NCBI RefSeq assembly: GCF_000227135.1
Contig: NC_018262.1
Coordinates: 1,064,223 to 1,128,222 of the forward strand
DNA length: 64,000 bases
Direction of reading: 5' to 3'
From: Leishmania donovani
Taxonomy: Eukaryota; Euglenozoa; Kinetoplastea; Trypanosomatida; Trypanosomatidae
The notes beneath the pieces were generated by a model. It was given only the letters and a program-made list of their open reading frames with translations. It was not told the origin of the DNA and did no database searches. The stretch's first letter is position 1; every line of letters starts with the position of its first letter. Positions 1-9,675 of this stretch are shown here, piece by piece. The position numbers and the translations under genes are program-made.

Positions 1-452
1 GCAGCATCGGCATCATCGACACCAGTAGTGGGTCATCACTTCCCGTCGAGACGGCGCGCATTAGAACGTCGCTGGCGCACCTCCCCGCTTCGACGCTGAC
101 ACGCTGCATGACGGCCTACCTTGTCTTTGCCTCATTGTGCATCCTCACGTGCCTCTCACTCCTCGTCTCCTTGTTCGTCCAGATGCTGCCGATGAAGCAC
201 GGCCGTGCTGCCGTCTTGATCACACGCCTGCTCACGGTTCTCGTGCCGCTCGCTGCCATCGCCTGCTTCACGATGGCGGCCGCTCTCGGGCTTCAGTCCC
301 ATTTGTATCACAACGTGGCAGCGGGGTACTACACTGACGCGCGCCGTGACAGCCCGGTAAGCAAGCTGCACTCCGGCTTCTTTTCCTCCGTCGCCGCTGC
401 GCTCATCGGGCTCTTGGTCGTTTTGCTATCTCCCGTGCTCCGAATGTGGTGA
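1..452 (+). CDS. Multi-pass membrane protein, 3' part only
   Basis: The reading frame is open to the left edge, so this is the C-terminal part (about 150 codons) of a longer gene. The first ATG inside the window (position 108) lies within the protein and is probably not the true start. About 35 polar residues are followed by three hydrophobic segments, beginning near positions 111, 213 and 381, with a short loop carrying Tyr and Arg/Asp between the second and third. The protein ends just after the last helix with Arg-Met-Trp. This layout fits the C-terminal part of a four-helix surface protein of the amastin/claudin-like kind common in trypanosomatids. The diagnostic amastin N-terminal signature would lie outside the window, so the family is only a guess. 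It belongs to the plus-strand cluster, and a SIDER-like repeat lies about 450 bases downstream in its presumed 3' UTR. Confidence 0.7.
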   Translation, partial: SIGIIDTSSGSSLPVETARIRTSLAHLPASTLTRCMTAYLVFASLCILTCLSLLVSLFVQMLPMKHGRAAVLITRLLTVLVPLAAIACFTMAAALGLQSHLYHNVAAGYYTDARRDSPVSKLHSGFFSSVAAALIGLLVVLLSPVLRMW

Positions 453-895
453 GGCCGCCGCGGGAGGGAGCTGGCGCCCTGCTGAACCCCAGCGCCTTTT
501 TTTTCGCTTTGGCACTTTGTGTGATGGCAGCATGGAGGATTTCTTCCTCGCGTTTTTTGGTCTTCGTCCTTCGTCTTACCTACTACCACTGCAGACTCCT
601 AATGGTCAGGGCCACAGCGCAGCGCGTGGCATCCAGCGCCCAGTGCACTCTCCCCCCCCTTCCCCCCCACTGAGTCGAGGAAACCTGACAGTCCCCCTCT
701 CCTATCCCCTGCTAAATTGTGACCCGCTTTCTGATGGTGGCAGCGGCAGGTCCCCACGACCTAGGGGGAGGGGGGCGTCATTGTGGTGCATCGCCATGGA
801 TGTCGGCGGTCGGGTCCTGGACGGCGGTGCATCGGACCAACCTGCGACAGCGAACATGTCTGTCTTGTCCATATGATGGGCAGAGCTTCGGCGTG

Positions 896-1183
896 ACTCG
901 ACCGTGTCTCCTACCCGGCCCTCGCGCTGCTCATTGTTGGGTAGGGCCGCCTGAATCTGTCGCCCCAAGGGGGATGCACGAAGGGCGGCGACCGGCATGA
1001 TCGGAGCCGCTGTGTGGCTGGGTGGGTGGGTAGCGTTGGAGGCAGGTGCCGTGCTCGGATGGCGGAGGCGGTGCATTTTTGCTGCACGGCGTGTGTGTCT
1101 ACTGTCGCCTGGCACCACGCGAATGGGGCCTGTGGGTGGCCGGGGTTCGAGTGGAGTTGCGCTCACGTTGTGCGGCAGATAAT
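896..1183 (+). repeat. SIDER-like dispersed repeat, copy 1
   Basis: These 288 bases occur again, with no difference that I can find by eye, at 34962-35249 on the same strand. The flanking sequences differ on both sides. The GC-rich sequence from about 690 to 895, absent from the second copy, may be the 5' part of a longer element of roughly 500 bp, which is the usual size of Leishmania SIDER retroposons. The element sits downstream of a coding sequence, in the sense orientation, where SIDERs commonly act in 3' UTRs on mRNA stability. The repeat is seen directly; the SIDER name is an inference from size, position and composition. Confidence 0.75.
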
Positions 1184-3011
1184 GAACAAGTTGAGAAAAA
1201 GAATTCTCGATGCCACGCTCGTGTAAAGAAGGCTGTGGCGGAGAAGCTGTTTTTGCTTGGTGCCCTCCACCACTCGAAGCATGCGCGACTTACTTCATCT
1301 TTAGCGGAGCGAGAGAGGGCCGAACGTGCCACGCACGTGGTCAATCTGCGTTAAAGGGAAAAGATGCGGTGATGACCTGCATTGCTGCGGGCATGGCTTG
1401 TATGGCATCGACTGGTACTATCTCTGGTTTCTGCCTGCCTTGTTGCTTTCTCGCTCTGATGCATCGATCGACACACTATGAGGCCGCCGGCTTTGCACCC
1501 ATTTGGAAAGGGGCGCAGAGGGTCTCCTGTCGTGGGTGGGTGTGCAAGGGGAGGGAGGAGGGTCATCGTCATCCCCTGCAGTGTTCCCACCTCTCTCCTC
1601 TCGCACCAGGGCAGACGTGTCCTCTTTTGTTTTCCATCAGCTTTGTTGTGTCTGTGCACCCGCGGTCGCTCTCACTTCGCGTTTTCTGCGGAGTGCGTGG
1701 CCTAGACGCCATGCCGCAACCATAGGGAACGCGTGTGGAGGCCATCCTTTGGGAAGACGAAACAGCCACATGGTACTCCTTCAGCGCTCCCGCGCGCAGG
1801 TTGCTGCTGAGGAGGAAGCACGTAGGCGCTACCGCTAAGAAGTCCTGACAGCAGACGCACACAAATGCAGCGTCAGGGCATTCGCGCGGCACTGCGTTAA
1901 CGTGTTGTTTTACCACCGCGGCGAACATCTATCTCAGCACATGGTGCGTAGCGCGGAGTGGTCTCGGGTGATGCTGGCCGCGAGATTGGCTGATGTCCGG
2001 CAGGCTGTGATTGAAAGAGGTGCTGTAGAAGCCAGGCAGCGGCCCTTGACCCTACCCGCGCGGACTCTGCCCCATTTGCGCACGACAAACGGTGAAGGGC
2101 GGCGTCACGCAGATGCCCTGCGGGCAGCGAGGTGTGAAGAACTCTTGTCAAAGAAGTCGGAGTTTCTGTCGCGCTCTATGTAGGCCATGCGCCATCCTGC
2201 CCGATCAAACGCTTCCCCCCCTCCTCACAACGGCAAAGGCAACGAAGAAGAGCGAGCGGCCGTTTCGATGGCTCTCCGCTGAGGGTGGGTGAGGATGAGG
2301 AACCAACGCAGGGTCTGCGTGATTCTGTGATGGGCAGCGGCGGTCTATCCAAGCTGCACTACCCTGCCGCTCCTTTGCGCCTTGTTGGACGTTATGCCCC
2401 GCATCCCTTCTCTCCTTCTCATTTTCCTCTCAGAGACTAACCGATTCTTCACCTACCAGCAGCGCGCGTATTTCGTTCGGTATACATGTGTGTGTGTGCG
2501 TGTGTTTTGCGGCGGCGCTGCCTGTGTGATCTACTCCCGCTTCCTGTCCCATTCCGCTGAAGAAGAGCGTAGCTTCGCTCTTGAATGAGGCCATCATCGC
2601 TGTGCTATATCTTTCGCCATTCCGCCATGGTTCGGACGTGCTCAGGTCGTCTTATGCGGGGACCGCACATGGACCTTGGCATGAAGCAGGCGCAAAAAAA
2701 AAAAAAACAATAACAGATCCCAAGAATCCCTTGAAAGTGATGCGCTCACTGTCTGCGTCCGCATGTCGAGCGCAGCACAACACGGTGGCCGAAGCAATAC
2801 AGCCACTCATGCGCGGCAGTGCTTCATGAAGAGGAGAAGGGGGAAATGAGGGTCATGAGGAGTGGAAGAAAAGCAAAAGTGACAGCGTTCTCGTGAAGTG
2901 GACGAAACCCTTATTCCTGTATCCTGCTCATTCCGCTGGTGAGAACCGCCTTTCTCTCCGTATCTTCTCCGTTTCCTTCTCTTGTCGGTAACGTCTCCTC
3001 GGCGGTGCCGT

Positions 3012-3013
3012 AG
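3012..3013 (+). promoter_or_regulatory. Candidate spliced-leader acceptor AG
   Basis: This AG follows a T/C-rich tract (about 2945-2995) and would give the RRM gene a 5' UTR of about 160 bases. Other AG dinucleotides lie between it and the ATG, so the choice is uncertain. Confidence 0.35.
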
Positions 3014-3174
3014 TGGTGCCGCTGCACTTCATCGGCTACGCCTCACCTCTCGTTCTCTCTGGCACCTCTGCTTTGTGCGTGCTGCTGCGTAGTTGCTACA
3101 CGTTCCACGTATCCACGCTCAGGAGCCTCTAGCACACCAGGTCCATTGTCCAACGGCAATCGCAATCCAGGAAC

Positions 3175-4545
3175 ATGGCGGACTCTTCGTGGACGTCTGC
3201 TGCTGCCGCTTCGGCGGCTACCGCTGCCCCCGCCTTTGATTTCCAACCCCTCCAGAAGAGCAGTGTCGACCTCTTTGCTACGGCGCCGCAGGTGAAGAAG
3301 CTCACTCGGCGTGAGAAAGACAAGATGCTGCGCGAGCTGGAGGTGAAACGAGCCAAACAGCGCGCCGTCGCTGACTCCAATGACGCGGCCGACAAGGGTA
3401 GGAAGGGGCAGCCGAGGCAGAGCGACAGGAGCGCCGCGGTGGCGGAGGTCGTACGCTCCGCCACTACCTCGTCCTCGTCCGGTGACGCCAGTGATGCCGG
3501 AAACAAGGGTGAGAGGAAGAAAGGTCTCTTCGAGACCGTTTTCGACACAAAGGAGGTGGAACAAGAGCTCGCCGCCCAGGAGGATCGCCGCAACCGGAAG
3601 CGCTCGAAGAAGCAGGTGCTCCGACACGAACTGCACTCCAACGAAGAGGAGGACGCACGCACGGTCTTCGTGGGCAATTTACCGAACACCATCCACAAGC
3701 GCGATGTGGAGAAGATTTTCAAGTCGTGCGGCAGCATCACGGCGGTCCGCATCCGCTGCCAGGCGCTAGAGGAGCTCGACGAGAAGCACCAAAATCTGGG
3801 TCGCGCCGTGCGTGTACTGCGCGGCGAAATCAAGAAGGACGCTAAATACAGTGCAACGGCGTACGTCCTCTTCGACTCAGCCAAATCTATCGCATCGGCC
3901 CTGGAAAAGAACGGGTTGGTCTTCCACAACCGCCACCTGGTCGTGACGACAATGGACGTCGAGAGTCGTGCGTACCCGCCGGAGACGTCCATCTTCCTCG
4001 GCAACGTGGCCTACAACACGACGGAGGAGGATGTGTGGAGCTTCTTTCAGGAGCACGGCATCGCAGATGTGAAGCGAGTCCGCCTGGTGCGGGATCGCGA
4101 GACAGGCGACTGCAAGGGCTTCGGTTACGTGGAGTTTATGCACGCCTCATCTGTCCAACCTGCCATAGAGACCCGCGGCGACAAGCTTAATGGGCGCGAG
4201 CTGCGCATCGTGCACGTTAACAAGTCAAAGGAGGTGAAGGTGGCGACGAAGAGCCGACGCGAGAAGCGACGCAGTGAGCACGCCGGCGGCCGTGTCGGTG
4301 CAGAGGAGCGCAAGCGATCCCGCAGCGGAGGCGACGCTGACGGTGGCAGTAGAGGCAGCCCAGACTACTCCCACGTCAAGAAACCGCGCACCGAGTCCGA
4401 CCTTCCTTCGTGGGCGGGCTTAACAACAAACCCGCGGCGCAAGATGCCGAAGGACCTGCGGCCGCTTGTGGAGGGCAAGGTAGAGTTCAAGCCGCGCGGC
4501 CCACGCGCGCCAGTGAAGCGGAAGAAGCGCAACCCAGAGAAGTAA
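3175..4545 (+). CDS. RBM34/Nop12-like protein with two RRMs
   Basis: A protein of 456 residues. A charged, low-complexity N-terminus (1-160) is followed by RRM1 (about 163-257), which has the RNP2-type motif VFVGNL and a weak RNP1 (ATAYVLF). RRM2 (about 271-350) has RNP2 IFLGNV and a canonical RNP1, KGFGYVEF, at 314-321. The C-terminus is very basic, with Arg/Lys/Ser runs and a final RKKRN-type segment that could serve as a nucleolar signal. Two closely spaced RRMs between basic tails are the pattern of RBM34 and yeast Nop12, which act in maturation of large-subunit pre-rRNA in the nucleolus. The start is the first ATG after the pyrimidine tract and is followed by MADSSW. The RRM assignment is firm; the Nop12 role is inferred from architecture. 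Confidence 0.9.
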   Translation: MADSSWTSAAAASAATAAPAFDFQPLQKSSVDLFATAPQVKKLTRREKDKMLRELEVKRAKQRAVADSNDAADKGRKGQPRQSDRSAAVAEVVRSATTSSSSGDASDAGNKGERKKGLFETVFDTKEVEQELAAQEDRRNRKRSKKQVLRHELHSNEEEDARTVFVGNLPNTIHKRDVEKIFKSCGSITAVRIRCQALEELDEKHQNLGRAVRVLRGEIKKDAKYSATAYVLFDSAKSIASALEKNGLVFHNRHLVVTTMDVESRAYPPETSIFLGNVAYNTTEEDVWSFFQEHGIADVKRVRLVRDRETGDCKGFGYVEFMHASSVQPAIETRGDKLNGRELRIVHVNKSKEVKVATKSRREKRRSEHAGGRVGAEERKRSRSGGDADGGSRGSPDYSHVKKPRTESDLPSWAGLTTNPRRKMPKDLRPLVEGKVEFKPRGPRAPVKRKKRNPEK

Positions 4546-7176
4546 GGGCACCCCCGCGCGGAGACGAGCTGGAGCTGAACTGTGGTAGCCGGCCGCCGAT
4601 GCACCGAGTGAGATCGGCGAGATAGGAACGACAGATGGCTTCGAACAGTCATGCTTTGATAGCCGAAAAAAAACGAAGAGAGGCGGACTTTGAGATGCAC
4701 GGTATGTGTGTACCCTACCAATGACAGAGGACATCACCCGACCTGAAAAGAGTCGCTGAGCGCGGCCGTCCGTGTAACGTGCTAAGCAGGTCATCTACGG
4801 TGGTATCCTGCATTGCTTCTGTTAAGAAATCATGCGTCTTGATCTCGATTAAGGGAGTGCAACTAATTACGATATAAAGAAGCAAGAAGCAAAACGTGCG
4901 GTGACAACGGCATGGCGAATCCCTCTCGTGTCCTACGTGTCGACTTCTTCTTCACGACCCGTCAGCGGCTTGCTGCTCGTGGTGTGAACAAGAGGATCAC
5001 CGGGCGGATCTAGAGTTCATGGAGAGCCATGCGCGTTTGGACGCCGTAGCTGCTGCCCCTTCGTTCTCAAGCCAAATACGAGACAGACTTCACCGCCGCC
5101 ATGCGATTGAAGCGTGTGGCGTATAGTACCTTCTTCGGCTGCTGTTGAGAAACACAGAAGTCACAAGGCACACACACACACACACTACTTCTAACGCTCC
5201 GCCCTCTCAGGACTTCGACTTTATGCCTCTTGAACTCCTCCTCCGGCGCTTTCCTCTTCTTTTTTTCATCTGTGCCCACTTCATCTACCGTCTCTATCCT
5301 CTTTCAATGACTAACCTCTCAACACTATGACGAGGAAGCGCTTGCAGAAGTGTCTTTCCCTTTTGTCGAACCAGCCTTTTTCGTTGCCTCGTTCTCTATG
5401 TTCTTTTCTTGGGATTACGACCCCCCTCCTCCCCCACTCTCTCTCCTCTGCCCTCTTGTAAGTCATTCGTGCGTGCTTACCGGCTCTCGGGTGCATCCGC
5501 TACCGCTACTGCTGCCTGTCTCTCCACCGCCGTCGGCCTCCCGTGTCTCACTCTCTGTGCCACACGACAAGAGCGCTAGCACCCCTGCGAACACGCAGCA
5601 GCGGTATCGCACTCGACGGCGACCACTAGGAGGAGCCGCAAAGTGTCGTTATTGCCTCCTTGCACACAAGCACTCGTTCTCCACACTTACATCTCCAGTG
5701 TAAGCCATTCCTCCTCGCGAGGCACGCGGTCTACATAATACATATTTATCTATATACATGTATACAAGGAGAGACTAGCGAACGCGGTCACATCTGCTCG
5801 TCTAGTTCTTTTTTTTTCGTTGTTGTTTGACAGGAGATTATAACATAAATAGATCGTTTTGTTTGTTTGTGTGGTCTATCAAAAGATTCTCTTCGGCTCT
5901 GCGTCTCTGCCGCTGCCCTTTTCACTACTCACTCCCGCACGACCGACCACGAGAGAAGTTGCTCTCTCACGCCAGCCCTCTTTTCTTTTTTCGCTGTTGT
6001 TGCTGTTTTCTCCTTTGGTGATTTTGCTCTCGCCAATCGCCTCCGACCACTTTCGTGTGTGCGAGCGCGTGGGCGTGTTCTCCTTTTTTTTTGACGTTTA
6101 ACGTTTTGCATGTGAACAGAAACGAAAAGAAAAAAAAAAACAGATCGACGTCTAAAATCAGGTGTCCTTCTTTTCCTCCATCACTTCTCCTTGGCTTTCC
6201 TTTCTGTCTTTTCCTAAGCCGTTTCTTCTCTTTTTCTCTCCTTTTTCCCTTTTTTTGGGTGTGCACAAATTTCTTGTTTTGTTATATGCGGCGCTTTCTG
6301 TCTTTCCAACTCTCCTTCTCCCCCCTCTCCTCCCCACCACTCCTCACGACCGAGCACCCGCCATCATTTTTTTTTTGTTCAAACCGATTTCATTTTTTGG
6401 TGGGCTTCTCGCGTGGCGTCAGCGGCGGTGCCTTTGCGGTGCTGCGAATCGACTCTTTCTGTTTTTTTTTTTTTGTTGTTGTTGAGCTGAGCCGCTCTTT
6501 TTTTTCTTGTTTGCTTTCCCCAGTCGGGCTCCGCCGTTTAGCTCCGTCAACGCGCCGCCGCACTGCCGATACTTTTGAGATCTACTTCGCTGTTGGACGA
6601 GAGGGAGGAATAACCAGCGTCGCGTATTTCGCTTCGCTTGTTTGGTTCGTTTGCGCTGACCCTTGCGTGCGATTCTGTGTGGCGTTCTCGATCCCTCTCT
6701 GGCCGACAGTGGCTTGGTTGATCTCAATTTCCTTTCTCTTTCTTCGTTTCTCGCTGACAAGATTTGTGCCTTCTCTTTGGCTTCTATTCACCTCTTTCTT
6801 TACGAGGTGAGGGTTCTCGCGTGTCCCCCGTACGTGCGACGGGCTGCTCTAAAGATTTCTTGGGCTTGTCGTCCTGTCGTTTTTTCGTGGTGCGGGGGGA
6901 GGGGCGTTGTTTTGAGGTTTTCGACCCAAATCAGAGGAAACAAGTGAAAGAGCAACGAGGGCATTCACCGCGCTGCTTCTCTTGTGTAGTCCTGCGGCGG
7001 GCTCTCTGCCGAGTTTCTCTTTGTCCCCCTCGTCAACGCCGTGTTCTCTTTCCAGCGGTTACGCGCACAGAGAGCCTCACAGGAGGCGGCGACTCCGCAA
7101 CGGGCGCCACCGACGTTGTCGTTTTTTATATCTTTTCGTTCTCGTTGTCTGTGCGTCACGCGACTAAACGAGCATA
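4546..7176. other. Intergenic region, very pyrimidine-rich
   Basis: No gene is seen in these 2.6 kb. A CA microsatellite lies near 5168-5186 and an AT-rich patch (repeated ATA/TAT) near 5735-5765. From about 5810 to 7150 the plus strand is dominated by T and C, with many T-runs of 8-12. This resembles a long string of possible trans-splicing signals for the reductase gene. Open frames inside are Phe/Ser/Leu-rich products of this composition. Confidence 0.7.
7171..7172 (+). promoter_or_regulatory. Candidate spliced-leader acceptor AG
   Basis: A T-rich tract (about 7117-7150) is followed by this AG only four bases before the reductase ATG. Earlier acceptors in the long pyrimidine region are equally possible. 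Confidence 0.3.
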
Positions 7177-9675
7177 ATGGCGCAAAAGCGGTACGTGGCC
7201 CTGGTAGGAGCGTTGGTGCTTGGCGCCACCTCCGCGGTGCTTCTGATGCGACAGTGGAGAGTGCAGCGCGAGCGCCGCGAGTTTGCGGAGCGGTACGCGA
7301 AGCAAATAAAGGCGGCCCGTGAGGCGCATGCCCAGTCCTTGAACGGTGGCAGTGCCTCGCCGGACTCAGCGGACATTAGCGACGCCGACTTCGACGATGA
7401 GGCCGCGGCCGTGAAGGTTATCTACGGCAGCGAGTCTGGCAACGCTGAGGGACTGGCGAAGGGCTTCGTCATGACACTGCGCGACCGCGGCGTCCAGGCC
7501 GCGCTCATCGATCCTAGCCGGTGGGCGTACATGGAGGACTACTTGTACCATAACAAGCGGAACGTGCCGCTGTTTCACCCCATCAAGGTGGTGTCCACCA
7601 ACACCAGCTCCGCCGAGAAGGGGAGTCGCAAGACTGCAGAGGAAGCGAACACACCACGTCCGCCGCTGGTGTACATCTTCATTGTTGCAACTGCTGGTGA
7701 GGGCGAACCGACCGGTAACTTCATGGCTCTCTTCCAGGAAATGCAGTCGGCGGTGCGGCGAGCTACCACAGCCAAGGTACCTGCCCAGTCCAGTGCCGTC
7801 ACCGCAGGTGCGGCGCCGTCGTCGGCTACCGAGGAGGCACCATTCAAGAATATCTACTACGCAGTGTTTGGACTCGGTGACAGCTCCTACAAGTACTACT
7901 GCCGCTCCGCCACCGACACGAACACTCTCCTCAAAAAGGGTGGCGGCATCAACGTGCATCGTGTCGGCTTCGGCGACGCCCGCCACGGCATGCAGGAAGA
8001 CGTCTTCGATGAGTGGCAGGAGAAGGTGATGCTCGCGCTGGAAGAGAAGTGTGGGCTGGAGATGACAACGGGCACGCGTGCGCCGCCAAAGCCCGAGCTC
8101 CAGTTCCGCTTCCTGTCTTCCACCGCAGCGACGACGGCAGCCACCACGTCCACCGTCCCTCAGGCGGGCCCCTGCGGAGCCGCCGAGGGCACCGCAGCGC
8201 CAAGCACGACCACCATCACGAACAACGCAGATCCGAACCGCAGCGTTCTCCTGAGAACGGCAACACCGAGCAACGCCGTGGCGGCGGAGAGCACGAGCGC
8301 TCCGCCCATCTCGCTCCCGTTTCCGCCGCCACCGGTGCTGCTGGAGCCGTCGCTGATGAACCCGACAAGGATCCGCCTCGTAACGAAGACGCAGCTGTCG
8401 CCGCCGCGCGACAGCGACGGCAGCAGCGTCTACCGCTTCTGCTTCGAGACGGACGGCACAGGCATCTCGTACCAGGCCGGTGACCATCTTGGCATCTTTC
8501 CCACGAGCCCGCCGGAGATGGTGGCGCGGTGCGCCAAGGCCCTCTCCATCCCAGCAGGCGAGCTGGAGACACCGGTGGAGCTGTGCGAGATGGTGCCATC
8601 GCGCGGCATTTTCCGAAACGTGCTGCCGGCCCGTGTACCTTTGCGCGTTGTGCTGCAACGCTACGTGGACCTGTGCGGCCGTCCAAAGAAGTCGACTCTG
8701 CGCGTTCTCGCCAAGTACTGCACTGATCCGGTCCAGCAGGAGGCCTTCCTCGAGCTTCTCCGCCTCCCCGCAGAGAAGGAGGCGGAGGAGGCGGCTGCCG
8801 GTAGCTGTGCTGCGTGGAAGCCGAAGAAGCTGCGCACTGTCGTGGACTATCTCGAGAAGTTCCCTAGCTGCTGCTGCATTCCGCTGGGCCACTTCATCGA
8901 GGTCATGCCACGCACGCAGCCGCGCTACTACTCCATCGCGTCGGACCGGATGTCCCACGGCACCAAGGTCGAGATCATCGTGCGAGTACTCACGGACGGG
9001 CTGGCCAGCTCCTACCTCGCCCATCGCATCGAGGAAGGGGACGAGGTATTTGCGTACGTCCGCATCACCACCTTCCATCTGCCGCAGCGCATTGGAGAGA
9101 AGCGACCGGTGCTCATGATCGGCCCGGGCACCGGTGCTGCCGCTATGGTAGGGTTTTGCTACAGGAAGGAGGCCCTCATGCGAAAGCAACCGGCGGCCCA
9201 TTACGGCCCGACCGTTTTTCTCTTCGGTGCGCAGCGTCGCCAAACGGAGTACTTTGTGGAGGAAGAGGTCCAGCGCTGGGCTATGGCGCCGGCCGAGATG
9301 AAGCAATGGGACGCCGATCACCCGACCTCCCACGCCGGGCTGGCGGCGCGTCGCAGCACGACGCACTCGTGGGAGCCACTGCCCGCCTCTGTCATCACCA
9401 CCGTTGATTGCGCCTTTAGTAGAGATCAAGAGGAGAAGAGGTACGTCACCTCTCTCATCGACAAGCACAAAGATCTCATCTACGAGATGCTCACGAGCAC
9501 CGCCGGCGGCGGATGCCTTGTTTTCTTGTCCGGTGAAGCATCTGTCATGGCGAAGGACGTGGACCGGGCACTGGTGGCGCTGCTGCAGGACCGCGGAGGC
9601 ATGACACGCCTGGCGGCGCTTGAGTTTCTGCGGCGCATGGAGAGCGACCACCGCTATCTCAAGGATGTGTACTAG
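7177..9675 (+). CDS. CPR: NADPH-cytochrome P450 reductase
   Basis: A diflavin reductase that passes electrons from NADPH through FAD and FMN to cytochrome P450 or related acceptors. Residues 7-24 are a hydrophobic anchor, placing it on the ER membrane with the catalytic part in the cytosol. The flavodoxin (FMN) domain starts at about 79 with YGSESGNAEGLA, and FGLGDSSYKYY marks a second FMN loop. An Ala/Thr/Pro-rich linker (about 311-388) makes the protein longer (832 residues) than usual CPRs (about 680). The FAD-binding domain contains RYYSIAS at 583-589, and the NADP-binding domain starts with GPGTGAA at 649. The last residue is Tyr832, an aromatic as expected for stacking on FAD. The residue matching the catalytic Cys of the usual CGDA motif is Ser785 (LSGEAS). 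MTRR and NOS share the fold, but the N-terminal anchor favours CPR. Confidence 0.92.
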   Translation: MAQKRYVALVGALVLGATSAVLLMRQWRVQRERREFAERYAKQIKAAREAHAQSLNGGSASPDSADISDADFDDEAAAVKVIYGSESGNAEGLAKGFVMTLRDRGVQAALIDPSRWAYMEDYLYHNKRNVPLFHPIKVVSTNTSSAEKGSRKTAEEANTPRPPLVYIFIVATAGEGEPTGNFMALFQEMQSAVRRATTAKVPAQSSAVTAGAAPSSATEEAPFKNIYYAVFGLGDSSYKYYCRSATDTNTLLKKGGGINVHRVGFGDARHGMQEDVFDEWQEKVMLALEEKCGLEMTTGTRAPPKPELQFRFLSSTAATTAATTSTVPQAGPCGAAEGTAAPSTTTITNNADPNRSVLLRTATPSNAVAAESTSAPPISLPFPPPPVLLEPSLMNPTRIRLVTKTQLSPPRDSDGSSVYRFCFETDGTGISYQAGDHLGIFPTSPPEMVARCAKALSIPAGELETPVELCEMVPSRGIFRNVLPARVPLRVVLQRYVDLCGRPKKSTLRVLAKYCTDPVQQEAFLELLRLPAEKEAEEAAAGSCAAWKPKKLRTVVDYLEKFPSCCCIPLGHFIEVMPRTQPRYYSIASDRMSHGTKVEIIVRVLTDGLASSYLAHRIEEGDEVFAYVRITTFHLPQRIGEKRPVLMIGPGTGAAAMVGFCYRKEALMRKQPAAHYGPTVFLFGAQRRQTEYFVEEEVQRWAMAPAEMKQWDADHPTSHAGLAARRSTTHSWEPLPASVITTVDCAFSRDQEEKRYVTSLIDKHKDLIYEMLTSTAGGGCLVFLSGEASVMAKDVDRALVALLQDRGGMTRLAALEFLRRMESDHRYLKDVY

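Larger units (their letters stand above)
453..3174. other. Intergenic region with SIDER-like repeat
   Basis: There is no convincing gene in these 2.7 kb. It should hold the 3' UTR of the membrane protein and the 5' UTR of the RRM protein. It contains the 288-bp repeat described separately, a GC-rich stretch from about 690 to 895 that may be the upstream part of the same element, a GT-rich run near 2485-2505, and an A-run near 2695-2707. A T/C-rich tract from about 2945 to 2995 leads to the RRM gene. Confidence 0.7.

Noticed and set aside
702..1166. A 154-codon minus-strand frame inside the repeat, also present in the second copy
   Set aside because: The shared amino acids only reflect the identical repeat DNA. 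The frames end differently, have no domain, and in the first copy oppose transcription.
6055..6810. A 251-codon plus-strand frame rich in Phe, Ser and Leu
   Set aside because: It is a direct result of the T/C-rich leader, and long T-runs encode poly-Phe. It has no independent sign of coding.
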